Origin: Enterocloster alcoholdehydrogenati
Lineage (GTDB): Bacteria; Bacillota; Clostridia; Lachnospirales; Lachnospiraceae
Direction of reading: 5' to 3'
Assembly (NCBI RefSeq): GCF_013282095.1
Contig: NZ_BLTJ01000019.1
Coordinates: 1-34,019, forward strand
Length of the DNA: 34,019 bases
Under the pieces are notes generated by a model. The model had not been told where the DNA came from. It searched no databases and saw nothing but the letters and a program-made list of their open reading frames with translations. Of the stretch, positions 14,855 through 22,816 are shown in pieces. Position 1 is the stretch's first letter; every line of letters starts with the position of its first letter. Position numbers and translations under genes: made by a program.

Positions 14855-16249
14855 TCAGAATGGAAGCTCCATCTGTTCTGTGACCTCCACAAAACCGTCC
14901 ATCGTTTTTTCAGACGGGTTGCATAAGTCCGTTGCCGGGGTTTCACGCTCCCAGCCCTTTTGTCTGCCATATTCGGAAAACATTCTTGGGTTCGGGAAGT
15001 ACCGCCAGCGGTCAATGCACTGGTTCATAATCTCGTTGATTTCCCGGATTTCCCATTGCTTCGGCTCGTCAAAGGCATGGTTCAAGGCTTCCTTGTAGAG
15101 CTGCTTGGAGCAGACCATGCTCCCGGTGTACTTATCAAGATACGCCTGTATCATCCCGGCTTTGGTGTCCTCCGGCATAAAATCCCGCTGGTGTTCTTTG
15201 AGATACCGCTGCATGGCGGGGCTGAAAGCCAGCTTGAACCTGCCGCTTCGGTAAATCTCCATCGCTTCCGCCCACATCTGCTCGATATAGGCTCTGGAAG
15301 CAGCTTCGTCCTCCAAAATGTGAACCTCGGCTTGCTCCGGGTACACCATGACGGGGATAAAGCGGCGGTTGCCGGAACGGTCAAGGGGCAGGAAGTCAAG
15401 GGCATTGGAAGTGCCGCCAAACACGCACTGACGGGGGCGGTCTGCCGGGTGGGTTTCATAGGGTATCTTGTAAACCTCTTTCTGCCGGCTTAAAAATGAC
15501 TTGATTTCCTCAATGCTCTTGGCGTTGGCGGTTGCCATCATTTCCGACATTTCGATAATCCAGTGACCTTGCAGCTTGCGGTACACATTGTCATCGTCCA
15601 GCTTCCGCAAATCATCGGAGAACCACTCGTCCCGGACTGCCAGCAGACGGAAGAAGGTGGACTTGCCAGCCCCCTGACCGCCGACCAGACAGAGCATGAT
15701 TTCAAACTTGCACCCCGGCTGAAAGGCTCGTGAGATTGCACCCAGCAGGAACAGCTTCAACGCTTCATAGGTGTAATCGTCTGCGTCAGCCCCCAGAAAG
15801 TGCCGCAGGCAGAAACGGATTCGTTCTGTCCCGTCCCACACAAGGGTATTGAGATAGTCCCGGATGGGATGGTACTTGTTTTCATTCGCCACAATCCCGA
15901 TGGCGTTATCAATCTTTTTCTCATTGGTAAGCCCGTAGGTTTCTTCCAGATAAAGAAGCAGATACTTCATGTCCGTATCATTCAGGGCGGTGCTTTCCCT
16001 TTGAAAGCCGATGGGCTTTATGATGTCCTTGCGGTCGGTCAGGATGTTGTATGCGATAGCCCCGGAAAGCAGCGGGTCACGCTGGAATACGGTCAGGCAG
16101 TTCCGTATGCTCTGACGGACAGCGCCTTTCTCGGTAGTTTCCAGCCCCGCCTTGATTTCCTCAATGTTCTGGGGTGGCTGCATAGCGTTCATGGTGTTTT
16201 TTAGTTCTTGCTGCGTCTGCGGCTGCAAGCTCTGCCATTCGTTGTTCAA
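14855..16249 (-). CDS. VirE-family helicase (virulence-associated E)
   Basis: A 464-residue protein of the VirE family (Pfam PF05272), an SF3-like ATPase found in mobile-element replication modules. Walker A is GGQGAGKS at 190-197, and the conserved VFGGTSNALDFLPLDRSGNR lies in the ATPase core. The gene overlaps CHC2 by about 90 bp and is probably coupled to it: primase plus helicase would replicate the excised circle. The first start is a TTG at 16249 without a clear SD; an ATG at 16192 is an alternative. Confidence 0.88.
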   Translation of the reverse strand: MNNEWQSLQPQTQQELKNTMNAMQPPQNIEEIKAGLETTEKGAVRQSIRNCLTVFQRDPLLSGAIAYNILTDRKDIIKPIGFQRESTALNDTDMKYLLLYLEETYGLTNEKKIDNAIGIVANENKYHPIRDYLNTLVWDGTERIRFCLRHFLGADADDYTYEALKLFLLGAISRAFQPGCKFEIMLCLVGGQGAGKSTFFRLLAVRDEWFSDDLRKLDDDNVYRKLQGHWIIEMSEMMATANAKSIEEIKSFLSRQKEVYKIPYETHPADRPRQCVFGGTSNALDFLPLDRSGNRRFIPVMVYPEQAEVHILEDEAASRAYIEQMWAEAMEIYRSGRFKLAFSPAMQRYLKEHQRDFMPEDTKAGMIQAYLDKYTGSMVCSKQLYKEALNHAFDEPKQWEIREINEIMNQCIDRWRYFPNPRMFSEYGRQKGWERETPATDLCNPSEKTMDGFVEVTEQMELPF

Positions 16250-16805
16250 GCTGTATCACATCCTTTCCGTAGTCCGTAATCAAAGCCGCTTTTTCCTCTG
16301 TCTCCCCGAACAGCAGCACATCCAGCAGATATTCCACTTGGTCATGCTTCTGTAAAGCTTCCACAAACCGGGGATGAACGGCTTCCTCCGGGGAGTGCGG
16401 GACATAATCCTTTCTCCATGCCCTAAGCAGGTGGAGATAATCGGCAAGGATACGGAAGCAGCGGCTCTTTGCTTCCTGAAACTGTTCCTCCGGGGATTTC
16501 TGCCGGGGCTTGGGCTTTTTTACCTTTCCCGGCGGTTTCCAGTCCTCATAGGAAATTCCAAAGTCCTGTGCCAGTTGTACGGCGGCTTCTTTCTTTCCCA
16601 GCCCATACAGGACGGCGGTAAAATCAATCACATCCCCATCCGCACCGCAGCCGAAGCAGTGGTAACGCCGATCCAGCTTCATGCTTGGGGTTTTATCGTT
16701 ATGGAACGGGCAACAAGCCATCCCGTTCCGACCTACACGGATTCCATAATGCTCCGCAGCCTGTCTTGTTGTAACGGACTGCTTCACAGCTTCAAATACA
16801 TTCAA
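16161..16805 (-). CDS. CHC2 zinc-finger primase-like protein
   Basis: A 214-residue protein. The N-terminal CHC2 finger (CCPFHNDKTPSMKLD then YHCFGCGADGD; Cys31/32, His35, Cys50, Cys53) is the DNA-binding zinc domain of DnaG-type primases. No TOPRIM catalytic domain follows, so it probably acts with the VirE helicase or a host primase. The C-terminal half is helical and charged. The start is TTG (16805), 7 nt after GGAGG. Confidence 0.88.
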   Translation of the reverse strand: MNVFEAVKQSVTTRQAAEHYGIRVGRNGMACCPFHNDKTPSMKLDRRYHCFGCGADGDVIDFTAVLYGLGKKEAAVQLAQDFGISYEDWKPPGKVKKPKPRQKSPEEQFQEAKSRCFRILADYLHLLRAWRKDYVPHSPEEAVHPRFVEALQKHDQVEYLLDVLLFGETEEKAALITDYGKDVIQLEQRMAELAAADAARTKKHHERYAATPEH

Positions 16806-16816
16806 ATCTATCCCTC

Positions 16817-16871
16817 CTTAAAAATAAGAAAAGCACCTGACATTCTCTGATTGAAAATGGCAAGTGCCTGT
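16817..16871 (-). terminator. Probable terminator after mobL
   Basis: On the minus strand an imperfect stem (GCACTTGCC with a matching GGTGC arm) is followed by a T-rich tract. It lies right after the MobA/MobL stop and before the CHC2 SD, separating two transcripts. Confidence 0.4.
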
Positions 16872-18451
16872 TAAAGTTCCATATCCTGTTGTTTGTGTTT
16901 CGTCTGTGCCGGGACAGTTCTTTGTGCTTTTTTCTCGTCTGCCTTATCCTGCAAGACTTCTTTGATGGGCTGCTTCTTGGGCGGCTCTTTGCTTTCCTCT
17001 GTGCCGGGTGTGGCTTTCCGTACCCAGTAGCGGATGTCCCGCAGCTTCTTCAAATCCTCTTGTACCTCGGTCAGTGGTACTTTCAGCTCTGCGATTTCTT
17101 CCAGAAGTTTTTCCTGCTCCTCTTGCAGCTCCTTTTGGGTACTGTCCTTATCGTCTGGGTGCTTGGCAAGGTAGGCGGCGGCTTTCGCATACCGGGCAAC
17201 CTCCGGGTGTTCCTGTTTGAATTTCTCCTTTGTTTTCTTAAAAAATATCTTCTGGTACTTCTCATAGACAGGCTTACATTCCTTGCAGTCTGTCTGGCTG
17301 GCAAGAATCCCGTCAATCACTTTGCTGCGGGCTTCCTTTGGCTTCATCTGATTGCGGTAATCTGCGGCTGATTTCCCGGAAGATTCCAGAAACGCTTCTA
17401 AGTCCTCCACAGTGGAAAGCCCCTTTTGCCGAAGATAGGACAGGGCTTCGCTGACTGCCTTTAAGTCCTGTGAAGTCCCCCGGTTCTGTCCAGCCCTTGT
17501 CCAGTCCTTCCGTTCTTCCTTTCGTATCTCCATGTACTTCATCAGCAGATTGGGAAGAAGTGTCGCTTCCTCCGCCGCCTTTTGTGCAAGCAGCTCTTTC
17601 CGTTTTTCTCCCAGCTCGGTAATCCAGCCTTTGAGGTTTTGGATAAGCTGCCGGATGGACTTCATCAGATTGTTGGCAGCTCTGATTTCCCGGTTCAGGT
17701 TGCCGATATTCGTCTGGATACCCCGCTTTTCCATCTGCCGGACAGCAGCCCCCTCATGGACAGTGGGAACTATATCAAGCCCCTGTCTGGCATAGGAACG
17801 CAAGTCCACACGCTCCGGGCGGTCATTGGCTTCCAGATAGCGGTTCTGGATGACCTCCCATTCATGCCGCCAGATTTCACAATACTTCTGGTCGTTCCAG
17901 TCCACCGTATCCTCCTTGTGGCTTTTCCACCTGCCAGATGGCAGCTTTATCCGTTCCCCGTTCTCGTCAAGGTCATAAACCTTGCGGCTCTTGGAAAGCC
18001 ATTTCCCATGTTCGTCCATTGCCCGCATGGTCAGCAGGACATGGGCGTGGGGATTGTGTCCCGGCGGGTGGGGGTCATGGATGGCAAAGTCAGCAATCAT
18101 GCCTTTGGAAACAAACTGCTGCTCACAAAACTCCCGTACAAGGACAGCGTACTGGTCAGGCGGTATCTCTCTGGGGATGGTAAGCACCCACCGCCTTGCA
18201 AGCTGGGAGTTCCATTGCTTCTCCACCGCTTCGGCGGCGTTCCATAAAGTATTGCGGTCTGCATACGACCGTGGGGCGTTTGCCGGAAGCAGGATTTCAT
18301 TGTGGACGATACCACGCTTTTCCGGATAGTGCTTCACTTCCTGGTCATATTCACAGAACAGCTTTTCGCCGCTCTGGTAGGCAGCGGCGGCAACCGCAGA
18401 CTGCTGTTGGCTTCGCTGCACAATAGATATTTCATTGTGCGGACAGGGCAT
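16871..18451 (-). CDS. MobA/MobL family relaxase (MobQ type)
   Basis: A 526-residue relaxase. The N-terminus carries MobA/MobL motifs: SAVAAAAYQSGEKL near 18-31 and the three-histidine HNPHAHVLL at 132-137. The second half is a long coiled coil (about 260-480) ending in a charged tail. It would nick the oriT of element A and attach to the 5' end. An SD (AAAGGAG) lies upstream of ATG 18451. The MobQ assignment agrees with a MobQ-type nick sequence (TGCGCCC) found at 19421-19441. It relies on a foreign transfer channel, for which the ICE VirD4/VirB system is the obvious candidate. Confidence 0.92.
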   Translation of the reverse strand: MPCPHNEISIVQRSQQQSAVAAAAYQSGEKLFCEYDQEVKHYPEKRGIVHNEILLPANAPRSYADRNTLWNAAEAVEKQWNSQLARRWVLTIPREIPPDQYAVLVREFCEQQFVSKGMIADFAIHDPHPPGHNPHAHVLLTMRAMDEHGKWLSKSRKVYDLDENGERIKLPSGRWKSHKEDTVDWNDQKYCEIWRHEWEVIQNRYLEANDRPERVDLRSYARQGLDIVPTVHEGAAVRQMEKRGIQTNIGNLNREIRAANNLMKSIRQLIQNLKGWITELGEKRKELLAQKAAEEATLLPNLLMKYMEIRKEERKDWTRAGQNRGTSQDLKAVSEALSYLRQKGLSTVEDLEAFLESSGKSAADYRNQMKPKEARSKVIDGILASQTDCKECKPVYEKYQKIFFKKTKEKFKQEHPEVARYAKAAAYLAKHPDDKDSTQKELQEEQEKLLEEIAELKVPLTEVQEDLKKLRDIRYWVRKATPGTEESKEPPKKQPIKEVLQDKADEKKAQRTVPAQTKHKQQDMEL

Positions 18452-18513
18452 TTCGTATCACTCCTTTCGGTAATCGGTGGATGGGGTGGCGTTTTGCCAC
18501 CTCATTTTGGGCA

Positions 18514-18550
18514 GAAAAAAAGCAGGCAACCTTTTTCAGATTTCCTGCTT
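18514..18550 (-). terminator. Terminator between cargo slot 2 and mobL
   Basis: Arms AAGCAGG and CCTGCTT (18520-18550) are followed on the minus strand by TTTTTT. It ends the TPR cargo transcript. A second stem (GGTGGC/GCCACC, 18484-18502) sits closer to mobL and may be an operator. The 200-bp gap also contains a GCCGC/GCGGC inverted repeat. Confidence 0.65.
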
Positions 18551-18649
18551 GGTGTGCCGCTGTGTGGGCGGCGGGTATTTAGTTGTAAAAGTTCGGGGCA
18601 AGTTGACCCGATGTGAAGCTGATAAACTTGAACTGTGTTATCTTAATCT

Positions 18650-19144
18650 TCACTCAATGTTTTCAACATGAGTTCTTAAATAATCAAAATATTTTTTGCC
18701 ATCATCATTACCGTCCTCGTCAGGCTCAAATATCTCCCTTCCTTCAAACATATAGGCTCTAAGCAAATATTCTGTGGCGTTTTTTTCGTCCCCTATTTCT
18801 AAACAACATTCACCTAATCGAAGCATAACAAACGGATTTCCATATCCCTCGCCGCTCAAATTCCCCCTTGCTTTGTCAAAGCATTCGTGTGCTTTTTCGT
18901 ATTGTTTCTTTTGAAAATAAATATCGCCAATGGCAGCTAAAAACCATATGGTTTCACTGTAAAATTGCTGTGGCTCTGGGATTAGGCTAAGAGCTTCTTT
19001 CCATGCTTGTATAGCTTCCTCATATTGTTCTTCTTCCTCAAACTGATTGCCTTTTTGGGCTAATTCATCTAACTTAGTTTTTATTTGTGGTGTTAGTTCA
19101 TCAATAGCCACTTCTTCATTTTTCTTCTTTGAAAACAGTCCCAT
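18650..19144 (-). CDS. Tetratricopeptide-repeat protein (cargo slot 2 of element A)
   Basis: A 164-residue acidic soluble protein starting MGLFSKKKNEE. Helix pairs of TPR type are visible (YEEAIQAWKEALSLIPEP near 42-59; AAIGDIYFQKKQYEKAHECF near 70-89; a further pair near 105-130). TPR proteins bind other proteins; small free-standing ones like this often accompany polymorphic toxins as immunity-like or regulatory proteins, but nothing here fixes the partner. The gene is AT-richer than its neighbours, has a good SD (GGAGG) and follows a promoter conserved in element B, where a different gene (LRR) occupies the same spot. Confidence 0.75.
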   Translation of the reverse strand: MGLFSKKKNEEVAIDELTPQIKTKLDELAQKGNQFEEEEQYEEAIQAWKEALSLIPEPQQFYSETIWFLAAIGDIYFQKKQYEKAHECFDKARGNLSGEGYGNPFVMLRLGECCLEIGDEKNATEYLLRAYMFEGREIFEPDEDGNDDGKKYFDYLRTHVENIE

Positions 19145-19182
19145 AATATACCTCCGTGAAATTTCGATTTGTTGTCATCTTC

Positions 19183-19211
19183 ATTATACTTCATCGATTA
19201 TCGAAAAGATA
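19183..19211 (-). promoter_or_regulatory. Conserved slot 2 cargo promoter (element A)
   Basis: On the minus strand TATAAT (19188-19183) lies inside a block conserved in both elements, with a weak -35 (TATCTT-like) about 17 bp upstream. The cargo start is 39 bp downstream. Conservation stops within about 12 bp downstream of the -10, so different cargo genes are placed behind the same promoter. Confidence 0.6.
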
Positions 19212-19400
19212 GCATATTTTATGAAACTTGTCGGCTGGGAACAGCTTACAGCGCAAGGTGTCCCCAGATGGCAAGTCCACAAAAGGGTAGCTGGCGGCAG
19301 CCAGCGCAGGGGAAGCGTAGCGTCCCCTGTATGATTTGGAGCAGACCTTGACTGCGGAAAATCACAGCCCTCCGGCGAGGAGCCTTCGGAGAACGCAATG
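19200..19400 (-). other. Conserved hairpin-rich noncoding block (element A)
   Basis: This holds no credible ORF but several stems: CTCCG/CCGGAG-type, AGGGG with CCCCT around ACGCTACGCT, and GCTGG with CCAGC. It differs from the element B copy at only a handful of positions. It could be an extension of oriT, a single-strand origin, or the leader of a structured RNA reading towards the cargo. Confidence 0.5.
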
Positions 19401-19441
19401 CACCAACCTCTGGGTGGTGTATAATTGCGCCCTTAGTAAAC
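19396..19441 (+). other. Candidate oriT of element A (MobQ-type nick region)
   Basis: An imperfect inverted repeat (CACCAACC, 3-nt loop, GGGTGGTG; 19401-19419) is followed one base later by ATAATTGCGCCCTTAG. This resembles the RSF1010/pIP501 MobQ nick consensus (TAAGTGCG^CCCT), including the hairpin just 5' of nic. The predicted nick is after TGCG (about 19429). Transfer would then run rightwards, with mobL and the recombinase entering last. An equivalent site exists in element B. Confidence 0.6.
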
Positions 19442-19737
19442 TAAGGGGTTTCCGGCTTCTCCCGTTCCAGCAGTTTTTTCAATAGTTCCTGCGTGTCCTG
19501 CCTGTGAAAAATGAGTTTCAACAACAGCATGACATCATCATCTGTCAGGCGTTCCGGCTCTTGCAGAAAACTTTCCAGCATACCGCCACGGGTACAGAGC
19601 CGGTGCGTCCGTTCCTTTCGGGTAAGCTGCTTTAACTGGTACTGCAATGCCTTTTCATCATTGATGGCTTTCCGCAGTTTCTTTTCGCTTTTCTCCAGCT
19701 CCCGGTTTAGCTTTTCCAGCTTTGAGGTATCAGGCAA
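19441..19737 (-). CDS. DUF3847 family protein
   Basis: A 98-residue protein with an N-terminal coiled coil (about 3-40, KLEKLNRELEKSEKKLRKAI) and the conserved RKERTHRLCTRGGMLES motif of DUF3847 (Pfam PF12958), found next to mobilization genes in Firmicute elements. The start is TTG (19737) inside the end of the RepA_N-like gene. Its stop lies at the candidate oriT, so it may be a relaxosome accessory; that role is inference. The element B copy differs at five residues. Confidence 0.8.
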   Translation of the reverse strand: MPDTSKLEKLNRELEKSEKKLRKAINDEKALQYQLKQLTRKERTHRLCTRGGMLESFLQEPERLTDDDVMLLLKLIFHRQDTQELLKKLLEREKPETP

Positions 19738-20071
19738 GGGCAGCGTCCTCCTTTCCCGGTATCAGCACATAAATCCTGTTTGGTTCTCCAACGCCCTGAC
19801 GCACCCGCATGATAAGTCCGGCGATTTCCAGTTCATTCAATGAACGTTTGACCGTCATGGGACTGCGGGACAGGACTGCGGCAATGGCTGTGACAGGGAA
19901 GCAGACAAACAGGATTCCGTTCTCGTCCTCCTGCCCATTGGAGAGCATAGCGTCCAGCATCCGGCAGTACATGACCTTTGCGGTGCTGCTGACTGGAAAC
20001 CCTGTCAACGCTCTTGGAAAAGCCATACAGGGCGGCAATGGTGTGTCTATCGTCATAAATTCAAAATTCAT
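19730..20071 (-). CDS. RepA_N-like winged-helix protein
   Basis: A 113-residue protein matching the N-terminal domain of RepA_N-type replication initiators (Pfam PF06970): FPRALTGFPVSSTAKVMYCR, a helix-turn-helix (AIAAVLSRSPMTVKRSLNEL) and a wing (GLIMRVRQGVGEPNRIYVL). Full initiators carry a C-terminal domain missing here, so it is either a short DNA-binding regulator or part of a split initiator. It overlaps the 62-aa gene by 4 bp and DUF3847 by 8 bp. Confidence 0.8.
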   Translation of the reverse strand: MNFEFMTIDTPLPPCMAFPRALTGFPVSSTAKVMYCRMLDAMLSNGQEDENGILFVCFPVTAIAAVLSRSPMTVKRSLNELEIAGLIMRVRQGVGEPNRIYVLIPGKEDAALA

Positions 20072-20256
20072 TCGGTGTGTTCCTCCTTTTTCTTTGCTCG
20101 TTTGGATAAATAACGGGGGCAGTCAATCACAACCGCCCGGAAGCTCTGCTTGCACCCATGCTGGCATTTCCGGCATAATTCGTTGTAAGTGACACGCCCC
20201 CGGTCATTGAGGTAAAAAGAAAGCTCCTGTTTCCTCTTTTTGCTCATTCTCGGCAT
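20068..20256 (-). CDS. Small zinc-binding-like protein of the rep operon
   Basis: A 62-residue basic protein starting MPRMSKKRKQELSFYL, with cysteines in CRKCQHGC and VIDCP that could hold a metal. It is first in an operon with the RepA_N-like and DUF3847 genes (4-bp overlap). The element B copy differs at three residues. Function unknown. Confidence 0.7.
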   Translation of the reverse strand: MPRMSKKRKQELSFYLNDRGRVTYNELCRKCQHGCKQSFRAVVIDCPRYLSKRAKKKEEHTE

Positions 20257-20739
20257 ATTGCGCTTCCTCCCGTTTTCGTGTATGGTTTCGGGGCGATTTT
20301 CGGCAAAATTACAGCCATAGAGCCGCCTAAAATCTCCCGAAGTATCAGCGATAGGGTAGACTATCCCCCTATCAGATTGTCGTGTTTCGGTATCATTTCG
20401 GTGTCAGTTCGCCAGTTCTCCCCGGTGTCGTTCCTCCCCTGAATCTCACAGCGGCGTATCGCTCCCTTTGGTATGCTCGTTTCGGTCAGGGTTCCTCCAC
20501 ATCCCTGCCAAAAGTCATGGCACTACATCGCCGGGGAAGCATATCCCACACAGGCTGGTCATTCGATTGGAATAATCCATCGATGAACTACCTGTATCAT
20601 AGAACATTTTTGTGCCCTATGCCGTATGTCCACAAAGTAGGAATTAGGAGTAAAAATCAGAAATTTCCACGATTGCGGAAAGTGTGATATAATCCAGTTA
20701 AGCGGCAGCAATGAAACCGCCGGAAAGGAGTGTGCGCCC
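20257..20739. other. Conserved intergenic region with XRE operator (element A)
   Basis: This 483-bp divergent region separates the rep operon from the XRE gene. Its central 370 bp is nearly the same in element B. It contains an inverted repeat GATAGGG...CCCTATC near 20350 and a candidate XRE promoter: TATAAT near 20692 with TTTCC(N8)GGAAA (about 20667-20684) in the spacer region, a plausible auto-operator. A 101-codon ORF lies inside but has no protein-like features. It may hold the replication origin. Confidence 0.5.
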
Positions 20740-21546
20740 ATGAAAGGAGCAACAAGCATACAGGAACGCCTTTGGGAACTCCGCAAGGACAAAGGCTTAA
20801 ATCTGGAAGAACTATCAAAGCTGACGGGTATTTCCAAATCTGCTCTCGGAAGTTATGAAAAAGAGGATTTTAAGGAAATCAATCATGGCAACCTTATCAC
20901 GCTGGCAGACTTCTATGGGGTTTCCGTTGATTATCTACTGTGCCGGACAGAGAACAGGGAGCAGATCAACACGTCATTGACGGAGCTGCATTTGAATGAT
21001 GAGATGGTTGCTCTCCTGAAAAGCGGTCGGATTAACAACCGTCTGCTCTGTGAGCTTGCCACCCATAAAGATTTTATCAAATTTCTTGCAGACATTGAGA
21101 TTTATGTGGACGGGATTGCCACCATGCAGATTCAAAATCTCAATGCACTTGTCGATACCGTCCGGCATGAAATCATTGAACGGTATCGCCCCGGCGAAGA
21201 TGACCCGCATTTGAAAGTGCTGCAAGCCGCCCATATCAGCGATGATGAGTATTTTAGTCACATGGTTCTGGATGACCTCAACCTCATTATCCGGGATATT
21301 CGGGAAGCCCACAAAAAGGACAGTGAGAGTGCACCCCAGACCACCGTTGCCGATGAACTGAAAGAAAATCTGGAAGCGGTCGAAAATTTCAAGGGCAGCC
21401 GGGATGAAAAGCTGGTTGTCCTTTACTGCAAGCAGCTTGGTATCAACTATAAAAATCTGTCAGATGAAGAATTTCGCTGGCTCATTCGGATTCTCAAAAA
21501 GTCAAAGAAAATGAGCACGCCTATCAGCCAAAGGAAAAAACGGTAA
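20740..21546 (+). CDS. XRE-family regulator
   Basis: A 268-residue protein. An N-terminal Cro/CI helix-turn-helix (about 8-65, with LEELSKLTGISKSALGSYEK) is followed by a long helical C-terminal domain without a known catalytic motif. The SD (GAAAGGAG) lies upstream of ATG 20740. It is transcribed away from the rep operon and ends at a strong bidirectional terminator that bounds cargo slot 1. A repressor of the element is the likely role. Compared with the element B copy, most differences lie in the first 95 residues (16) rather than the last 173 (8). Confidence 0.85.
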   Translation: MKGATSIQERLWELRKDKGLNLEELSKLTGISKSALGSYEKEDFKEINHGNLITLADFYGVSVDYLLCRTENREQINTSLTELHLNDEMVALLKSGRINNRLLCELATHKDFIKFLADIEIYVDGIATMQIQNLNALVDTVRHEIIERYRPGEDDPHLKVLQAAHISDDEYFSHMVLDDLNLIIRDIREAHKKDSESAPQTTVADELKENLEAVENFKGSRDEKLVVLYCKQLGINYKNLSDEEFRWLIRILKKSKKMSTPISQRKKR

Positions 21547-21548
21547 AG

Positions 21549-21597
21549 AAAAACCGCTGTTGCATGGTTTGTTAGCTTCCATGTAGCAGCGGTTTTT
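21549..21597. terminator. Bidirectional terminator bounding cargo slot 1 (element A)
   Basis: A long stem (AAACCGCTGTTGCATGG with CCATGTAGCAGCGGTTT, one bulge) flanked by A and T tracts on both sides, so it can stop XRE (plus) and cargo (minus) transcripts. It is conserved in element B. Confidence 0.75.
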
Positions 21598-21647
21598 GCT
21601 GTGGTTATTCAGTTGATTTTTTCAAAACGCAGGCTGGTATTTGTATT

Positions 21648-22412
21648 TCAGATATGAATTTGAAACCCTTCATAGCTGAATATGCCATTCCCTTGTTTTA
21701 ATTTCCCTTCATTTGACAAATTATGAAAAGCTGTCTCTATCTTATCAATTATAGTAACTGGAATAGATAAATGATGATGTCCGGGCAAAATTCGTCTTAT
21801 CTCTAAAGATTGAATTTTTCTAACAGATTTCCAAAATTCTTGCGGGTTTGTTGATGGATAAAAAGCATCAAGACAACCTCTATATATCAAATCGCCAGAA
21901 TACAGATATTTTCTATCCGCTTCATAGAAACAACAATGTCCGGGAGAATGACCGGGTGTGTGAATGACTATCAATTTGCGTTTCCCTAAATCAATGCTAT
22001 CTCCGTCATGTAAAAGCATTTGTGGGACACCTTGAAAAATCTGATATTGGTCTATATTGAAATCTAAAGGAAAATTGCATGGCTTGCACATAAGACTATG
22101 TTTTACTACCTGCAAAGGAATAGGAAATTTAGCTGATAGCCATTCTCTTTCTGCTTCATGGACTGCGATAAACTTAAAATATTTGTGTCCACCGATGTGA
22201 TCCCAATGAATATGAGTAGTAATTACCATAATGGGCAGTTGCGTTAATGTATCTACAATTTTTCGGATATTGGAAATACCTAAACCTGTATCAATCAAAA
22301 CAGCCATTTTCTCTCCACATAGAAGATAACTATGTGTTTCTTCCCAGTGCTTATATTCGCTGATGGCAAATGTATTGCAATCTATTTGTTCAACGGTAAA
22401 CCAACTATCCAT
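21648..22412 (-). CDS. MBL-fold metallo-hydrolase (cargo slot 1 of element A)
   Basis: A 254-residue metallo-beta-lactamase-fold protein. The metal-binding motif THIHWDHIGG (His67, His69, Asp71, His72) and later HTPGHSPGHCC and LYSGDLIYRG and GHHHLS give the full set of di-zinc ligands. Such enzymes hydrolyse thioesters, lactones, phosphodiesters or beta-lactams; this sequence does not identify the substrate. No signal peptide is seen, so it is cytoplasmic. It is AT-richer than the backbone and follows tnpV by 26 bp on the same strand, so it is probably transcribed from the HTH-tnpV promoter. In element B a different set of genes fills this place. Confidence 0.85.
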   Translation of the reverse strand: MDSWFTVEQIDCNTFAISEYKHWEETHSYLLCGEKMAVLIDTGLGISNIRKIVDTLTQLPIMVITTHIHWDHIGGHKYFKFIAVHEAEREWLSAKFPIPLQVVKHSLMCKPCNFPLDFNIDQYQIFQGVPQMLLHDGDSIDLGKRKLIVIHTPGHSPGHCCFYEADRKYLYSGDLIYRGCLDAFYPSTNPQEFWKSVRKIQSLEIRRILPGHHHLSIPVTIIDKIETAFHNLSNEGKLKQGNGIFSYEGFQIHI

Positions 22413-22438
22413 ATACTATTCTCACTCCTACCATTCCG

Positions 22439-22816
22439 TTATGAATAAATCATCTCATGCAAAACAATTTCTTCTGCCCGATTATGAATGTTATTGCAAC
22501 GCTGCACCCATTCCATTTGTTGGGTACGCTTCAATTCCTCGGTTACGCCCTCGGCAGTTTTCATCTGCTCCATGATGGTGTCTAACCGTTCCTGTGCCTG
22601 TTCGTTCAGGTCTGCAAGATATGTCCACAATTCCCCGGTCAGTATCAATGTGTTCAATCTGGCTGGGTGGACTTCTCTTAAATATTCCCGGTGCATCCGC
22701 CCGTACTTTCCAATAGGGCGGTGTTCCTCCGGCAGCTTCAAAACCGGAATATAATAATCTCCGACAAGAATATAATCAATTCCGTTTTCCGTTATTCTTG
22801 GTTTCAATTTGCTCAT
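22439..22816 (-). CDS. tnpV: TnpV family transposon protein
   Basis: A 125-residue protein of the TnpV family (Pfam PF14198), named from Tn4451. Conserved segments are DYILVGDYYIPVLKLPEEHR and IGKYGRMHREYLREVHPARLN. It is soluble and largely helical in the C-terminal half. Its exact function is unknown, but it is a constant companion of TnpX-type recombinases. It overlaps the HTH gene by 41 bp and has its own SD (AGGAGG). Confidence 0.88.
   Translation of the reverse strand: MSKLKPRITENGIDYILVGDYYIPVLKLPEEHRPIGKYGRMHREYLREVHPARLNTLILTGELWTYLADLNEQAQERLDTIMEQMKTAEGVTEELKRTQQMEWVQRCNNIHNRAEEIVLHEMIYS

Larger units (their letters stand above)
19171..21614 (+). repeat. Long inverted repeat, arm A1 (partner 31008-33450)
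   Basis: This arm of about 2.44 kb holds the slot 2 promoter, hairpin region, oriT, DUF3847, RepA_N-like, 62-aa gene, long intergenic region, XRE gene and terminator. The other arm has the same content in the opposite orientation and almost the same length. Homology ends abruptly at the cargo on both sides. Confidence 0.9.

Noticed and set aside
18550-18620. oriT directly upstream of mobL
   Set aside because: There are inverted repeats (GCCGC/GCGGC, CGGG/CCCG), but no match to a MobQ nick consensus, unlike the site at 19421-19441.
20382-20687. A 101-codon plus-strand ORF, with a matching ORF in element B (31971-32240)
   Set aside because: No SD, no protein-like composition or domain, and the C-terminal part diverges. 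Conservation is better explained by a noncoding element in the divergent region.
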